Part shown: piece by piece, positions 8,258 through 17,168 of the stretch
Position numbering within the stretch: the stretch's first letter is position 1
How the letters are laid out: the number at the start of each line of letters is the position of its first letter
NCBI RefSeq assembly: GCF_000403845.2
Contig: NZ_KE159567.1
Coordinates: forward strand, 175,081-239,080
Source: Eubacterium sp. 14-2
GTDB lineage: Bacteria > Bacillota > Clostridia > Lachnospirales > Lachnospiraceae
DNA: 64,000 nucleotides
Direction of reading: 5' to 3'
Made by a program: the position numbers and the translations under genes
Notes under the pieces: generated by a model
The model's input: only the letters and a program-made list of their open reading frames with translations
Databases searched by the model: none
Told to the model about the DNA's origin: nothing

Positions 8258-9724
8258 ATGTTAAAAAACTGGAACAGGCCGGAGAAACCGGAGGAAGAGG
8301 AACTGGAGGAGCGCCTCAGAGCGGCCAGGGCAAAACTGGGGGCCCAGCAGATGCTGATTAAAGAGCATAAACTGCCGGTGTTTGTGTTATTTGAAGGCTG
8401 GGGTACAGCGGGAAAAGGCAGTATCCTGGGGAAGATTATCCGGGACATTGACCCCAGATTTTTCAAGGTGGCAACCATGGACATCCCCACAGAGGAAGAA
8501 AAGCGGAAACCATTTCTGTATCGGTATTTTGTGAAAATTCCGGAAGCAGGTAAGTTCTGTTTTCTGGATTCCGGATGGATGGATGAAGTAACCCGCGGAT
8601 GCCTGCACGGGGAAACGAAAGAAAAGAGGTACAAAGAGCGGATTGACAGTGTAAAGCGGTTTGAGCGCCAGCTGACAGACAACGGCTATCTTGTTATGAA
8701 GTTTTTCTTCCACATCAGTCAGAAAGAACAGAAAAAGCGTCTGAAAGGGCTGGAGAAGGACGCAAATACAAGCTGGCGCGTCAGCGAAAATGACGCCTGG
8801 CAGAACAGGCATTACGATAAATGCCTGAAAGTTTATGACAGATACTTAAACGATACTAACGCTTCCACTTCACCCTGGTATATTGTAGACGCAAAAAGCA
8901 AAAAATGGGCCCAGTTACAGGTGCTGGAAACACTGGTAAGCGGAATTGAGACGGCGCTGAAGAACAGCGCCATGGCAGTACCCCTTCTGCAGAATGTATT
9001 TCCTGTGGAAAAAGTACCGAAACTGTCGGAAATTACACTGGACAAGGTTCTGACAGACGAGGAATACAAACGGGAGCTTGATGTACTGCAGAACAGGCTG
9101 CGTGTGCTGCACAATGAGATTTATCGGAAAAAGATTCCTGTGGTTATTGCCTATGAAGGCTGGGATGCAGCCGGAAAGGGCGGAAATATCAAGCGGATTA
9201 CCGGAGCCCTTGACCCAAGAGGCTATGAGGTTCATCCTGTTGCAAGCCCGGAGCCCCATGAGAAGGCAAGGCATTATCTGTGGCGGTTCTGGAACCGTCT
9301 GCCCAAAACGGGCCATGTGGCCATTTTTGACCGGACCTGGTACGGAAGGGTTATGGTAGAACGTCTGGAAGGGTTCTGCAGCGAAAATGACTGGCAGCGG
9401 GCCTATAACGAAATCAATGAATTTGAAAAGGAACTGGCTGACTGGGGCGCGGTGATTATCAAATTCTGGGTACAGATTGATAAGGACGTTCAGTTGCAGC
9501 GTTTCACCGACCGTCAGAACACGCCGGAAAAACAGTGGAAAATTACGGAAGAAGACTGGCGGAACCGGGAAAAATGGGATTTGTATGAGACAGCAGTAAA
9601 CGAAATGATGAAGAAAACCAGTACCACTTACGCACCCTGGCATGTACTGGAATCCAATGATAAAAAATATGCCAGAATTAAGGCGCTTCGGATCGTAATC
9701 GAGGAGATTGAGAAAGTTCTTTAA
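8258..9724 (+). CDS. pap: Polyphosphate:AMP phosphotransferase (two-domain PPK2)
   Basis: The 488-residue protein contains two tandem PPK2 domains. Walker A motifs are EGWGTAGKGS (residues 46-55) and EGWDAAGKGG in the second half, with FDRTWYGRVMVERLEGF as the PPK2 lid region. The duplicated architecture is that of class II PPK2 enzymes, which convert AMP to ADP with polyphosphate. The first domain is probably non-catalytic, as in characterised relatives. AGGAGG precedes the start. No other polyphosphate gene is adjacent. Confidence 0.9.
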   Translation: MLKNWNRPEKPEEEELEERLRAARAKLGAQQMLIKEHKLPVFVLFEGWGTAGKGSILGKIIRDIDPRFFKVATMDIPTEEEKRKPFLYRYFVKIPEAGKFCFLDSGWMDEVTRGCLHGETKEKRYKERIDSVKRFERQLTDNGYLVMKFFFHISQKEQKKRLKGLEKDANTSWRVSENDAWQNRHYDKCLKVYDRYLNDTNASTSPWYIVDAKSKKWAQLQVLETLVSGIETALKNSAMAVPLLQNVFPVEKVPKLSEITLDKVLTDEEYKRELDVLQNRLRVLHNEIYRKKIPVVIAYEGWDAAGKGGNIKRITGALDPRGYEVHPVASPEPHEKARHYLWRFWNRLPKTGHVAIFDRTWYGRVMVERLEGFCSENDWQRAYNEINEFEKELADWGAVIIKFWVQIDKDVQLQRFTDRQNTPEKQWKITEEDWRNREKWDLYETAVNEMMKKTSTTYAPWHVLESNDKKYARIKALRIVIEEIEKVL

Positions 9725-9759
9725 AGACAGAAAACTGCCGCGGAAAAATAAAAAATCAG

Positions 9760-9788
9760 GTATAAAATGCCTCCGTTTACAGATACTA
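9760..9788 (+). promoter_or_regulatory. Candidate sigma-G (forespore) promoter before spoVT
   Basis: GTATA at 9760-9764, a 17-bp spacer and GATACTA at 9782-9788 resemble the sigma-G consensus (GMATR, about 18 bp, CATnHTA). The -10 lies within the palindrome GATACTAGTATC. In Bacillus subtilis spoVT belongs to the sigma-G regulon, so position and gene agree. Confidence 0.5.
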
Positions 9789-9831
9789 GTATCGAAAAAA
9801 GATAAGAGATTTGTAAATGGAGGATTTTATT

Positions 9832-10377
9832 ATGAAAGCAACAGGAATTGTTCGAAGAATAGATGATCTGGGAAGAGTGGTAGTGCCAAAGGAAATTCGC
9901 CGTACCCTGAGAATCCGGGAAGGAGATCCCCTGGAAATTTTTACAGACCGGGAAGGGGAGATTATTCTGAAAAAATATTCTCCCATTGGGGAACTGGGCC
10001 AGTTTGCAGGACTGTATGCGGAAAGCCTTGCCCAGACCAGCGGATGCCTGGTGTGCATTACTGATAAAGACCATGTGATTGCGGCGGCAGGAGCCGGGAA
10101 AAAGGAATTTGACGGTAAGCCCATCAGCAAACAGCTGGAAAACGTAATCACAGACCGGGAAACCTTTTATGCCCAGAAAGACGAAAAGGGATTTGTCAAA
10201 ATCACCCTGGACGACTCAGGAGAATTTCAGTCCCAGGTAGTGTCCACCATTATTTCAGAAGGAGATGCTATCGGCTCCGTGGTCATGTATAATAAGGAAG
10301 AAACCGGCATGGGTGAAACGGAAAGCAAGCTGGCCAGAGTGGCGGCCGGATTTCTTGGAAAACAGATGGAGCAGTAG
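9832..10377 (+). CDS. spoVT: Stage V sporulation protein T (AbrB/GAF regulator)
   Basis: The 181-residue protein has an N-terminal AbrB-type DNA-binding domain (MKATGIVRRIDDLGRVVVPK, EIRRTLRIREGDPLEIFTD) and a C-terminal GAF-like domain. This matches SpoVT in order and length (B. subtilis, 178 residues). It modulates late forespore gene expression. I start at ATG 9832 because GGAGG at 9819-9823 serves it; an upstream in-frame ATG at 9817 overlaps that ribosome site. It shows the organism is a spore former or derived from one. Confidence 0.93.
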   Translation: MKATGIVRRIDDLGRVVVPKEIRRTLRIREGDPLEIFTDREGEIILKKYSPIGELGQFAGLYAESLAQTSGCLVCITDKDHVIAAAGAGKKEFDGKPISKQLENVITDRETFYAQKDEKGFVKITLDDSGEFQSQVVSTIISEGDAIGSVVMYNKEETGMGETESKLARVAAGFLGKQMEQ

Positions 10378-10399
10378 CTTTCTCTGTTTTCCGGAACAG

Positions 10400-11416
10400 T
10401 TACGGTTCAGATTTTCGATATTGTACAGGCTCTGAATTCTGATCCAGAGAACGGAAATCATAGCCTTTTTCAGAGAGGGTTTTCAGGACGGTGGGAAGGG
10501 CTGCCAGAGTGGCGTCTTTTCCCCGGCCGTCATGCATCAGTACCACGGGATTATCTACATATCCCACTGTGGAACAGATATTGTCAATGATATTCTGAGA
10601 TGTGGTCAGATTACTTCCGTCACCGGAACTGACGTTCCAGTCATAAAAGGTAAATCCCCGGCGCTCCATTTCCCGGATAATATTTCTGACAACATAGGAG
10701 GAGCCATTGGTGCTGCCGCCAGGAAAACGGAAGAGACAGGGAGAATAGCCGGTTTCCTCATATACCCAGTCATATACTTTTTCATAATCAGCCAGAAAAG
10801 CATCCACGGAGCGGTAAATCTGATTGTAGTTGTGGCTGTAGGAATGAAGGGCCAGGGTATGTCCCCGTTCCACAATTTCCGATAAATATTCTGCATATTC
10901 TTCATTATTTTTGCCCACTACAAAAAAAGTCGCATGGGCGTCATATTCATCCAGCAAATCCAGCACTTTCGGAGTCAGTGAGGAAGGGCCGTCGTCGAAG
11001 GTGAGATAGACGTATTTCTGCCCGGTCTGGACAGGAAGGTTATCCTTATCTGCATACAGGTCCGGATAAGGGTCGTTTCCGGTATTGCTGCCGGCATAAA
11101 TGCCGTCTTTTCCAGTTCTGTCAGTATGTTCAGAGTCTTCCGTCTCATCCTCATCAAAATCCTGAATCTGCTCCGATAATTCAGAAATATAATCTTTCTG
11201 TCCCGCAATGTATTTTTCACGATCCTCTAACCGGGCGGCGCTGTCTTCCAGTTCCTCATTCAGTTCCGCTTTATCCTCCTGCAGATGAAAGGCTTCCGCC
11301 TCCAGCTTCTGAAAGCGTCTGTCCAGATTCCGGTACTGAAAGGCCAGGAATCCGCAGATGCATAAGAATACAGCGGAACAGGATATTGCAAAAATAAAAG
11401 GTAATTTCTTTTTCAT
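10400..11416 (-). CDS. Membrane-anchored polysaccharide deacetylase (NodB domain)
   Basis: The 338-residue protein starts MKKKLPFIFAISCSAVFLC (signal anchor), followed by a coiled coil (about 35-90), an acidic linker and a NodB domain. Visible motifs are YLTFDDGPSS (metal and base Asp), HSYSHNY (metal His pair) and FRFPGGS. It probably removes N-acetyl groups from peptidoglycan or another surface glycan. Start 11416 has GAGGAG at 7 bp; a longer upstream frame lacks one. It converges on spoVT, 22 bp apart. Confidence 0.88.
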   Translation of the reverse strand: MKKKLPFIFAISCSAVFLCICGFLAFQYRNLDRRFQKLEAEAFHLQEDKAELNEELEDSAARLEDREKYIAGQKDYISELSEQIQDFDEDETEDSEHTDRTGKDGIYAGSNTGNDPYPDLYADKDNLPVQTGQKYVYLTFDDGPSSLTPKVLDLLDEYDAHATFFVVGKNNEEYAEYLSEIVERGHTLALHSYSHNYNQIYRSVDAFLADYEKVYDWVYEETGYSPCLFRFPGGSTNGSSYVVRNIIREMERRGFTFYDWNVSSGDGSNLTTSQNIIDNICSTVGYVDNPVVLMHDGRGKDATLAALPTVLKTLSEKGYDFRSLDQNSEPVQYRKSEP

Positions 11417-11555
11417 ACTCATTCTCCTCTTTTCAGGACTTATATGGACAGTTACCAGTATAGCCAGAAGGAAGAAAGACAACAATGGCCCGGTGATTAG
11501 AATTTTTAACAGTATTGGGGGATGGCCCGGAGGCTGGACATACCCAGGGAAAGCC

Positions 11556-11584
11556 TTGATTTTCTTGCAAAACTGTTCTAATAT
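11556..11584 (+). promoter_or_regulatory. Sigma-A-type promoter
   Basis: TTGATT, 17 bp, TAATAT (11579-11584) lies 45 bp before the DUF308-like gene. A moderate match with ideal spacing. Confidence 0.5.
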
Positions 11585-11628
11585 AAGTGCATGGAACTGT
11601 CTTTTCAAAAGAAAAAGGAGCGTGAAAT

Positions 11629-12360
11629 ATGAATGAAAAAAAGAAAAGCCTGTTCAGCACCGTAGTGGTATCCCTGATTGCCGCCATATCCATTGTGGTG
11701 GCAGCGCTGATCCTCTTTGTCCCCCGGATTGAGGTAATAGATATCTGCTATTTTATCTGCGGATTTGTGGTGGTGCTGGGAATTTATATGATCGTGCGGT
11801 ATTTTATGACGGGCGGTTATGAGAGACTCAATGAGTATGGATTTTCAGAAGGGGTGCTGTTTGTGCTGCTGGGAATCTGCGGCCTGGTCAGCGCAGAGCG
11901 CATTGCAGTGTCCTTTCTGACAGCCCTGGGGCTTCTGCTGCTGCTGTCCGGTGTAATCAAACTGCAGTACGCACTGGATTTAAAATGTATGGAAGACCGG
12001 GCCTGGGCAGGATTTTTTGCAGTGACCATTGTGCTGCTGGGATTCAGCGTTTCCGTCATTCTGAATCCTTTTGAAGACATGATATTTTACCAGAACTATA
12101 CGGCTGTTATTCTTCTGGCAGACGGAATGGTGGAGATTGTCAATATTCTTTATCTTAATTTCCGCACCAGAGCTTATCAGGAGCGGAGCGCAGGAAAGAA
12201 AACAGATGACCTGGGAGAACATCCGGAATGGAAAAAAACCAGAGAGCAGCCGGAGTCCGGAAAGCCCAAAAATCCCCCGGAACCGGAGGATTTTCCGGAA
12301 GAGGAAGAACTGGAAGTGTACCGGGGAGAGGTGGAACCTGCAGAACATGAAGAAACATAG
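11629..12360 (+). CDS. DUF308/HdeD-like membrane protein
   Basis: The 243-residue protein has about six membrane segments within the first 175 residues, in the repeated pattern of HdeD/DUF308 proteins. A charged, Pro/Glu-rich cytoplasmic tail follows (from about 180, KKTDDLGEHPEW onward). The function of Gram-positive members is not known. It is monocistronic, between a divergent deacetylase and the nrdD promoter. Confidence 0.65.
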   Translation: MNEKKKSLFSTVVVSLIAAISIVVAALILFVPRIEVIDICYFICGFVVVLGIYMIVRYFMTGGYERLNEYGFSEGVLFVLLGICGLVSAERIAVSFLTALGLLLLLSGVIKLQYALDLKCMEDRAWAGFFAVTIVLLGFSVSVILNPFEDMIFYQNYTAVILLADGMVEIVNILYLNFRTRAYQERSAGKKTDDLGEHPEWKKTREQPESGKPKNPPEPEDFPEEEELEVYRGEVEPAEHEET

Positions 12361-12384
12361 CGACAAAATCCTGCTTTTTTCATC

Positions 12385-12413
12385 TTGATTTTTTATACAG
12401 ATAATACTATAAT
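12385..12413 (+). promoter_or_regulatory. Sigma-A promoter of nrdDG
   Basis: TTGATT (12385-12390), a 17-bp spacer and a perfect TATAAT (12408-12413) lie upstream of nrdD. The predicted start near 12420 is within the first NrdR box. Confidence 0.75.
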
Positions 12414-12416
12414 AAA

Positions 12417-12463
12417 CAGGCATATATAGTGTTGGGATATGGGTATAGTACCATATTTAGTGT
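12417..12463 (+). promoter_or_regulatory. Tandem NrdR boxes
   Basis: Two copies of the NrdR-box half ATATATAGTGT / ATATTTAGTGT occur in 16-bp boxes at 12417-12432 and 12448-12463, exactly 31 bp apart (three helical turns). That is the usual NrdR arrangement. The boxes lie just downstream of the -10 element, fitting repression of nrdDG by NrdR when dATP is high. The nrdR gene is not in this window. Confidence 0.7.
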
Positions 12464-12478
12464 TTTGGAGGAAGCAGA

Positions 12479-14641
12479 ATGAAAATTATTAAGAGAAGCG
12501 GAAAAGAAACAGCCTTTGACGCAGGAAAAATCACCGATGCAGTTACAAAAGCAAACAGAGAAGTGGCGGAGAAGGACAGGCTTTCTCAGGAACAGATGGA
12601 AGGAATTGCAGAGCGGATTTCTGATATCTGCGAACATATGGATCGCACCTATAATGTGGAAGAAATTCAGGATATGGTGGAAAATGAAATTATGGGGTAT
12701 AAGGCCTATGAAGTTGCCAGAAAATATATTACCTACCGTTATAAACGGGCACTGGTACGAAAATCCAATTCCACGGATCAGCAGATTTTAAGTCTGATTG
12801 AATGCAGCAATGAAGAAATCAAACAGGAAAATTCCAATAAAAATCCCATTGTAAACAGTGTTCAGCGGGATTATATGGCCGGAGAAGTCAGCAAGGACAT
12901 TACAAAGCGGTTTCTGCTGCCGGAAAAAATAGTACGTGCGCATGAGGAAGGAATCCTTCATTTTCATGACGCAGATTATTTTGCGCAGCATATGCATAAC
13001 TGCTGTCTGGTAAATCTCGAAGACATGCTTCAGAACGGTACAGTAATCAGTGAAACCATGATTGAGAAGCCAAAGAGCTTTTCCACCGCCTGCAATGTGG
13101 CAACCCAGGCCATTGCCCAGATTGCCAGTTCCCAGTATGGCGGACAGAGCATTACCCTGTCCCATCTGGCTCCTTTTGTGGAGGTGAGCCGGCAGAAACT
13201 TAGAAAAATTGTGGAGCGGGAGTTTGCCGCTGCAGGCCTTGTACTGGAAGAAGATAAAATCAATGAAGTAGCGGAACTGCGGGTAAAAGAAGAAATCCGA
13301 CGGGGCGTTCAGATGATACAGTATCAGGTGATCACCCTGATGACCACCAACGGGCAGGCTCCCTTTGTGACGGTATTCATGTATCTGAATGAAGTGGAGG
13401 AGGGACGTCTCAGGGATGACCTGGCGCTGGTTATCCGGGAAATGCTGCTCCAGCGTATGCAGGGAGTGAAAAATGAGAAGGGCGTATACATTACCCCCGC
13501 TTTTCCCAAGTTGATTTATGTGCTGGAAGAAAATAATATCCGGGAAGGAAGCCCCTACTGGGAGCTTACCAGACTTGCGGCAAAGTGTACCGCCAGACGG
13601 ATGGTGCCGGATTACATTTCGGAAAAGGTTATGAAGGAAAATAAAGAAGGCAACTGTTATCCCTGTATGGGCTGCCGCTCTTTCCTGACGGTGTATCACG
13701 ACCAGGCGGGAAATCCAAAATTTTACGGAAGGTTCAATCAGGGGGTGGTAACTCTGAACCTGGTGGACGTGGCCTGCTCTTCCGGCGGGGACAGGGAACG
13801 TTTCCTGGAAATCCTGGAAGAGCGGATGGAGCTGTGCCGGGAGGCGCTGATGCTGCGCCATAACCGGCTGAAGGGAACCCTTTCTGATGTGGCGCCTATT
13901 CTGTGGCAGTACGGCGCCCTGGCCCGGCTGAAAAAGGGCGAGGTAATAGATAAGCTGCTTTACGGCGGATATTCCACCATATCTCTGGGGTATGCAGGAC
14001 TTTGCGAGTGTACCAGATACATGACGGGAAAATCCCATACAGCTCCGGAAGGAACCGCTTTTGCACTGGACGTGATGCAGCGTCTGAATCAGGCCTGCAG
14101 GCGGTGGCAGGATGAGACGGATATTGCATTCAGCCTGTATGGAACGCCTCTGGAGTCCACCACCTATAAATTTGCAAAATGTCTGCAGCGGCGGTTTGGC
14201 GTGATTGAAGGGGTGACAGACCGGAATTATATCACCAACAGTTATCATATTCATGTGACAGAAGAAATAGATGCTTTCAGCAAGCTGACCTTTGAGTCCC
14301 AGTTTCAGAAACTGTCTCCGGGAGGCGCGGTAAGCTATGTGGAGGTGCCCAATATGCAGGGCAATATTGAGGCGGTGCTGACGGTTATGCAGCATATTTA
14401 TGATAATATCATGTACGGGGAACTGAATACCAAAAGCGATTACTGCCAGGTATGCGGCTACGAAGGGGAAATTAAGATTGTATCTGATACGGACGGCAAG
14501 CTGGTATGGGAATGCCCTAACTGCCGGAACCGGGAGGAAGACAGGATGAATGTGGCCCGCAGAACCTGCGGTTATATTGGAACCCAGTTCTGGAACCAGG
14601 GCAGAACCCAGGAAATCCAGGAACGGGTACTGCACCTGTAA
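12479..14641 (+). CDS. nrdD: Anaerobic (class III) ribonucleoside-triphosphate reductase
   Basis: The 720-residue protein makes deoxyribonucleotides from NTPs without oxygen. It has an N-terminal ATP-cone (MKIIKRSGKETAFDAGKITD, about 1-90), the catalytic barrel and two zinc-binding Cys pairs (CQVCG, CPNC). The glycyl-radical motif RRTCGYIG lies near the C terminus; its Gly is activated by NrdG. It is followed 75 bp later by nrdG. The promoter carries NrdR boxes. Confidence 0.97.
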   Translation: MKIIKRSGKETAFDAGKITDAVTKANREVAEKDRLSQEQMEGIAERISDICEHMDRTYNVEEIQDMVENEIMGYKAYEVARKYITYRYKRALVRKSNSTDQQILSLIECSNEEIKQENSNKNPIVNSVQRDYMAGEVSKDITKRFLLPEKIVRAHEEGILHFHDADYFAQHMHNCCLVNLEDMLQNGTVISETMIEKPKSFSTACNVATQAIAQIASSQYGGQSITLSHLAPFVEVSRQKLRKIVEREFAAAGLVLEEDKINEVAELRVKEEIRRGVQMIQYQVITLMTTNGQAPFVTVFMYLNEVEEGRLRDDLALVIREMLLQRMQGVKNEKGVYITPAFPKLIYVLEENNIREGSPYWELTRLAAKCTARRMVPDYISEKVMKENKEGNCYPCMGCRSFLTVYHDQAGNPKFYGRFNQGVVTLNLVDVACSSGGDRERFLEILEERMELCREALMLRHNRLKGTLSDVAPILWQYGALARLKKGEVIDKLLYGGYSTISLGYAGLCECTRYMTGKSHTAPEGTAFALDVMQRLNQACRRWQDETDIAFSLYGTPLESTTYKFAKCLQRRFGVIEGVTDRNYITNSYHIHVTEEIDAFSKLTFESQFQKLSPGGAVSYVEVPNMQGNIEAVLTVMQHIYDNIMYGELNTKSDYCQVCGYEGEIKIVSDTDGKLVWECPNCRNREEDRMNVARRTCGYIGTQFWNQGRTQEIQERVLHL

Positions 14642-14716
14642 AAAGGAATGATGAACCGAAATCAGAACAGGAAAGCACCCGTGGAATGAGAACAGGACAG
14701 GAGCAGGAGAACGCAT

Positions 14717-15238
14717 ATGAATTACGGGGAAATTAAAAAGACGGACATTGGCAACGGAGAAGGCGTAAGGGTTTCCCTGTTTGTCTCCGGCTGCACCCAT
14801 CACTGCCAGGGGTGTTTTAACCGCGAAACCTGGGATTTTTCATACGGGAAGCCGTTTACAGAAGAGACACAGCAGGAAATAGTCAGATTGTTAAATGCTG
14901 ATTATATTTCCGGATTATCCATTTTGGGCGGGGAGCCTTTTGAACCGGAAAATCAGAGAGCGCTGCTTCCCCTTCTTCGTCAGGTAAAAGAGCGGTATCC
15001 GGGAAAAAATATCTGGTGCTATACGGGATATCTTTTTGACCGGGAGCTGTTAAAGGAGAGCAGAGCCAGATGCGAGGTTACAGACGAAATCCTTTCGCTG
15101 ACGGACGTACTGGTAGATGGAGAATTTATACAGGAACAGAGAAATATTTCTCTGAGGTTTCGCGGCTCAGAGAATCAGAGGATCATAGATGTGCCGAAAA
15201 GTCTGAAGGAGGGCAGGGTATGTCTGAAAGAGGAGTAA
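14717..15238 (+). CDS. nrdG: NrdD-activating radical SAM enzyme
   Basis: The 173-residue protein carries the radical-SAM cluster motif CTHHCQGC (CX3CX2C) near residue 26 and GGEPFEPEN, the SAM-binding GGE motif. Length and neighbour identify the glycyl-radical activase of class III ribonucleotide reductase. It is probably cotranscribed with nrdD. Confidence 0.95.
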   Translation: MNYGEIKKTDIGNGEGVRVSLFVSGCTHHCQGCFNRETWDFSYGKPFTEETQQEIVRLLNADYISGLSILGGEPFEPENQRALLPLLRQVKERYPGKNIWCYTGYLFDRELLKESRARCEVTDEILSLTDVLVDGEFIQEQRNISLRFRGSENQRIIDVPKSLKEGRVCLKEE

Positions 15239-15252
15239 TATAAGGGAGAATT

Positions 15253-15684
15253 ATGAGATACAATGGGGAAGAAAAAACGTATTTTAAAGTGGTGCTGATA
15301 AAAGTTCATACGGGGGATTACTGTATTATCAAGGGGCCGGAGGAGGAAAAACGCCTGGCTGAAATTCTGCAGAACGACTATAATTCCACGAAATACGAAA
15401 AAATGATTCAGCTTCTTGGGGCGGAAGTGGTACAGAGAGAACATCAGCAAGAGTTCCGGTCCAGATTTTCCGCAGAATCTGTTTTAAAGGAATTTGAGAA
15501 AGGAAAGTCTGTCATAGAGTATTCTTATATGAGAATCATTGACGGTGTACAGAGAGCAGTAAGCGCGAGGATTTATCCCAGGACGGGACAGGGAGAGAAA
15601 ACGGAGGAATTCATGGTATATGTGACAATCGAAAGACAGACTGAGACAGAAATGAGGAATGCAGATGTGGGAACAGGAGCGTAG
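15253..15684 (+). CDS. Hypothetical protein (143 residues)
   Basis: No family recognised. It is soluble and charged, beginning MRYNGEEKTYFKVVLIKVHT, with no signal peptide or membrane segment. The phrase SVIEYSYMRIIDGVQRAVSA recalls linker regions of clostridial signalling proteins, but the match is weak. It starts 15 bp after nrdG and overlaps the next gene by 20 bp, so it is probably translated in the same operon. Confidence 0.6.
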   Translation: MRYNGEEKTYFKVVLIKVHTGDYCIIKGPEEEKRLAEILQNDYNSTKYEKMIQLLGAEVVQREHQQEFRSRFSAESVLKEFEKGKSVIEYSYMRIIDGVQRAVSARIYPRTGQGEKTEEFMVYVTIERQTETEMRNADVGTGA

Positions 15685-17146
15685 GAGAAGAAAGAGAATC
15701 AAAATTGCAGCCGGTGCGGCAGGTGTTGTTTTGCTTTTGGCAGCCGTTTATTTCGGCATGGCTTTTTATTTTACCAGCCATTTTTTCTTTCGCACCAGAA
15801 TCAACGGATGGAAAACAGGGGGCATGAATCTGGAAAAAGCTGAGAACAAAGTGGGAGATGGTGTGGAGGATTATCTTCTGACGGTATTTGACCGGGACGG
15901 AGGGAAGCATCATATTTACGGACAGGACATTGACTGTGAATATGTGCCGGATGGTTCCGTGGAAAAACTGCTGAAACAGCAGAATCCTTTCCGATGGATT
16001 GTGGCGGTATTTCAGCCAAAGCAGTGGGAAGTTCCGGTGACCATGAAATATAAGGAAGAATTAATTTCCGGTGCAGTTGCCGGAATGGACTGCTTCCAGG
16101 AAGAGAATATTAAAGAGCCGGAAAATGCGGAAATCAGGCTGGGAGAAGACGGTTACTATGTGGAGCCGGAAGAAAAGGGAACCCGCATGATTCCGGAACA
16201 GGTGCTGGAAAAGGTAAAGCAGGCTGTTTCAGCAGGTGATACGCAGGTAACGCTGGGAGAGGAAGATTATATCAATCCGGAGTATACCAGGGAAAGCGAA
16301 GTGGTACTGGAGGCCATGAACCGGATTCAAAGATATGAAAATGCGGAAATTACCTATGAAATAAAGGATTATGAGGAAAAACTGGACAGAGAGAAAATCA
16401 GGAGCTTTATACAGGTGGGAGATTTGTATGACGTCTCTTTGAAAACGGGCGAAATAGAAAAATATGCCCAGTATCTTGCCAGTACTTATAATACATATGC
16501 AGACGTGCGTGCTTTTCAGACTTCTTCCGGCGATACCATAGAAATCGGCGGCGGTGATTACGGGTGGATTGTAAATAAACCTGGAGAGGCAGAGCAGATA
16601 AAAACAGATCTGGAAGCCGGGGAACCGGTAAGCCGTGAACCCATGTATTCCCAGAGGCCTTTCGCAGAGGGAAAAAACGATATCGGAAATACTTACATCG
16701 AGATTGATTATACCGGGCAGCATCTCTGGTACTATGAGAATGGAACACTGGTGACGGAAACAGACGTGGTAACGGGAAATGTAAGCCAGGACAACGGTTC
16801 GCCGGACGGAGTGTTTAAGATTGTCTACAAAGAAAGCCCCGCAGTTCTGAAGGGGGAGGACTATGAATCAGACGTAACATACTTCATGCCTTTTGCCTAT
16901 AATGTGGGTATACACGACGCCTCCTGGAGAAATGGAAATTTCGGCGGTGATATTTACAAATCCAGCGGTTCTCACGGATGTATCAACGCCCCTCTGGAGA
17001 TTGCCACCATTCTCTATGAGAAAGTGAAAGTGGGAACGCCGGTGATTGCCTATTACCGGGAGCCGGTGGAGCTTTCCGCAGAAAATGCAAAAATTTCCAA
17101 TGCATTTTCCTATGTGGAACCGGAAGAAGAGGAAAATCAGGAATAA
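15665..17146 (+). CDS. L,D-transpeptidase with peptidoglycan-binding-like domains
   Basis: This protein of about 493 residues has one N-terminal membrane anchor (KIAAGAAGVVLLLAAVYFGM), a long extracellular region of the PG_binding_4 type and a C-terminal YkuD domain. The catalytic motif SSGSHGCINAPLEIA contains the nucleophilic Cys and partner His. It probably makes 3-3 cross-links in peptidoglycan or attaches proteins to it. I prefer ATG 15665 (GAGG 7 bp upstream) over ATG 15659. Confidence 0.88.
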   Translation: MWEQERRRRKRIKIAAGAAGVVLLLAAVYFGMAFYFTSHFFFRTRINGWKTGGMNLEKAENKVGDGVEDYLLTVFDRDGGKHHIYGQDIDCEYVPDGSVEKLLKQQNPFRWIVAVFQPKQWEVPVTMKYKEELISGAVAGMDCFQEENIKEPENAEIRLGEDGYYVEPEEKGTRMIPEQVLEKVKQAVSAGDTQVTLGEEDYINPEYTRESEVVLEAMNRIQRYENAEITYEIKDYEEKLDREKIRSFIQVGDLYDVSLKTGEIEKYAQYLASTYNTYADVRAFQTSSGDTIEIGGGDYGWIVNKPGEAEQIKTDLEAGEPVSREPMYSQRPFAEGKNDIGNTYIEIDYTGQHLWYYENGTLVTETDVVTGNVSQDNGSPDGVFKIVYKESPAVLKGEDYESDVTYFMPFAYNVGIHDASWRNGNFGGDIYKSSGSHGCINAPLEIATILYEKVKVGTPVIAYYREPVELSAENAKISNAFSYVEPEEEENQE

Positions 17147-17168
17147 TACAGCAGAAAAGGGAGCGGAT

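Noticed and set aside
12788-14803. 671-codon minus-strand frame over nrdD
   Set aside because: Shadow of the strongly conserved nrdD reading frame; no ribosome site and His/Gln/Phe-rich nonsense composition.
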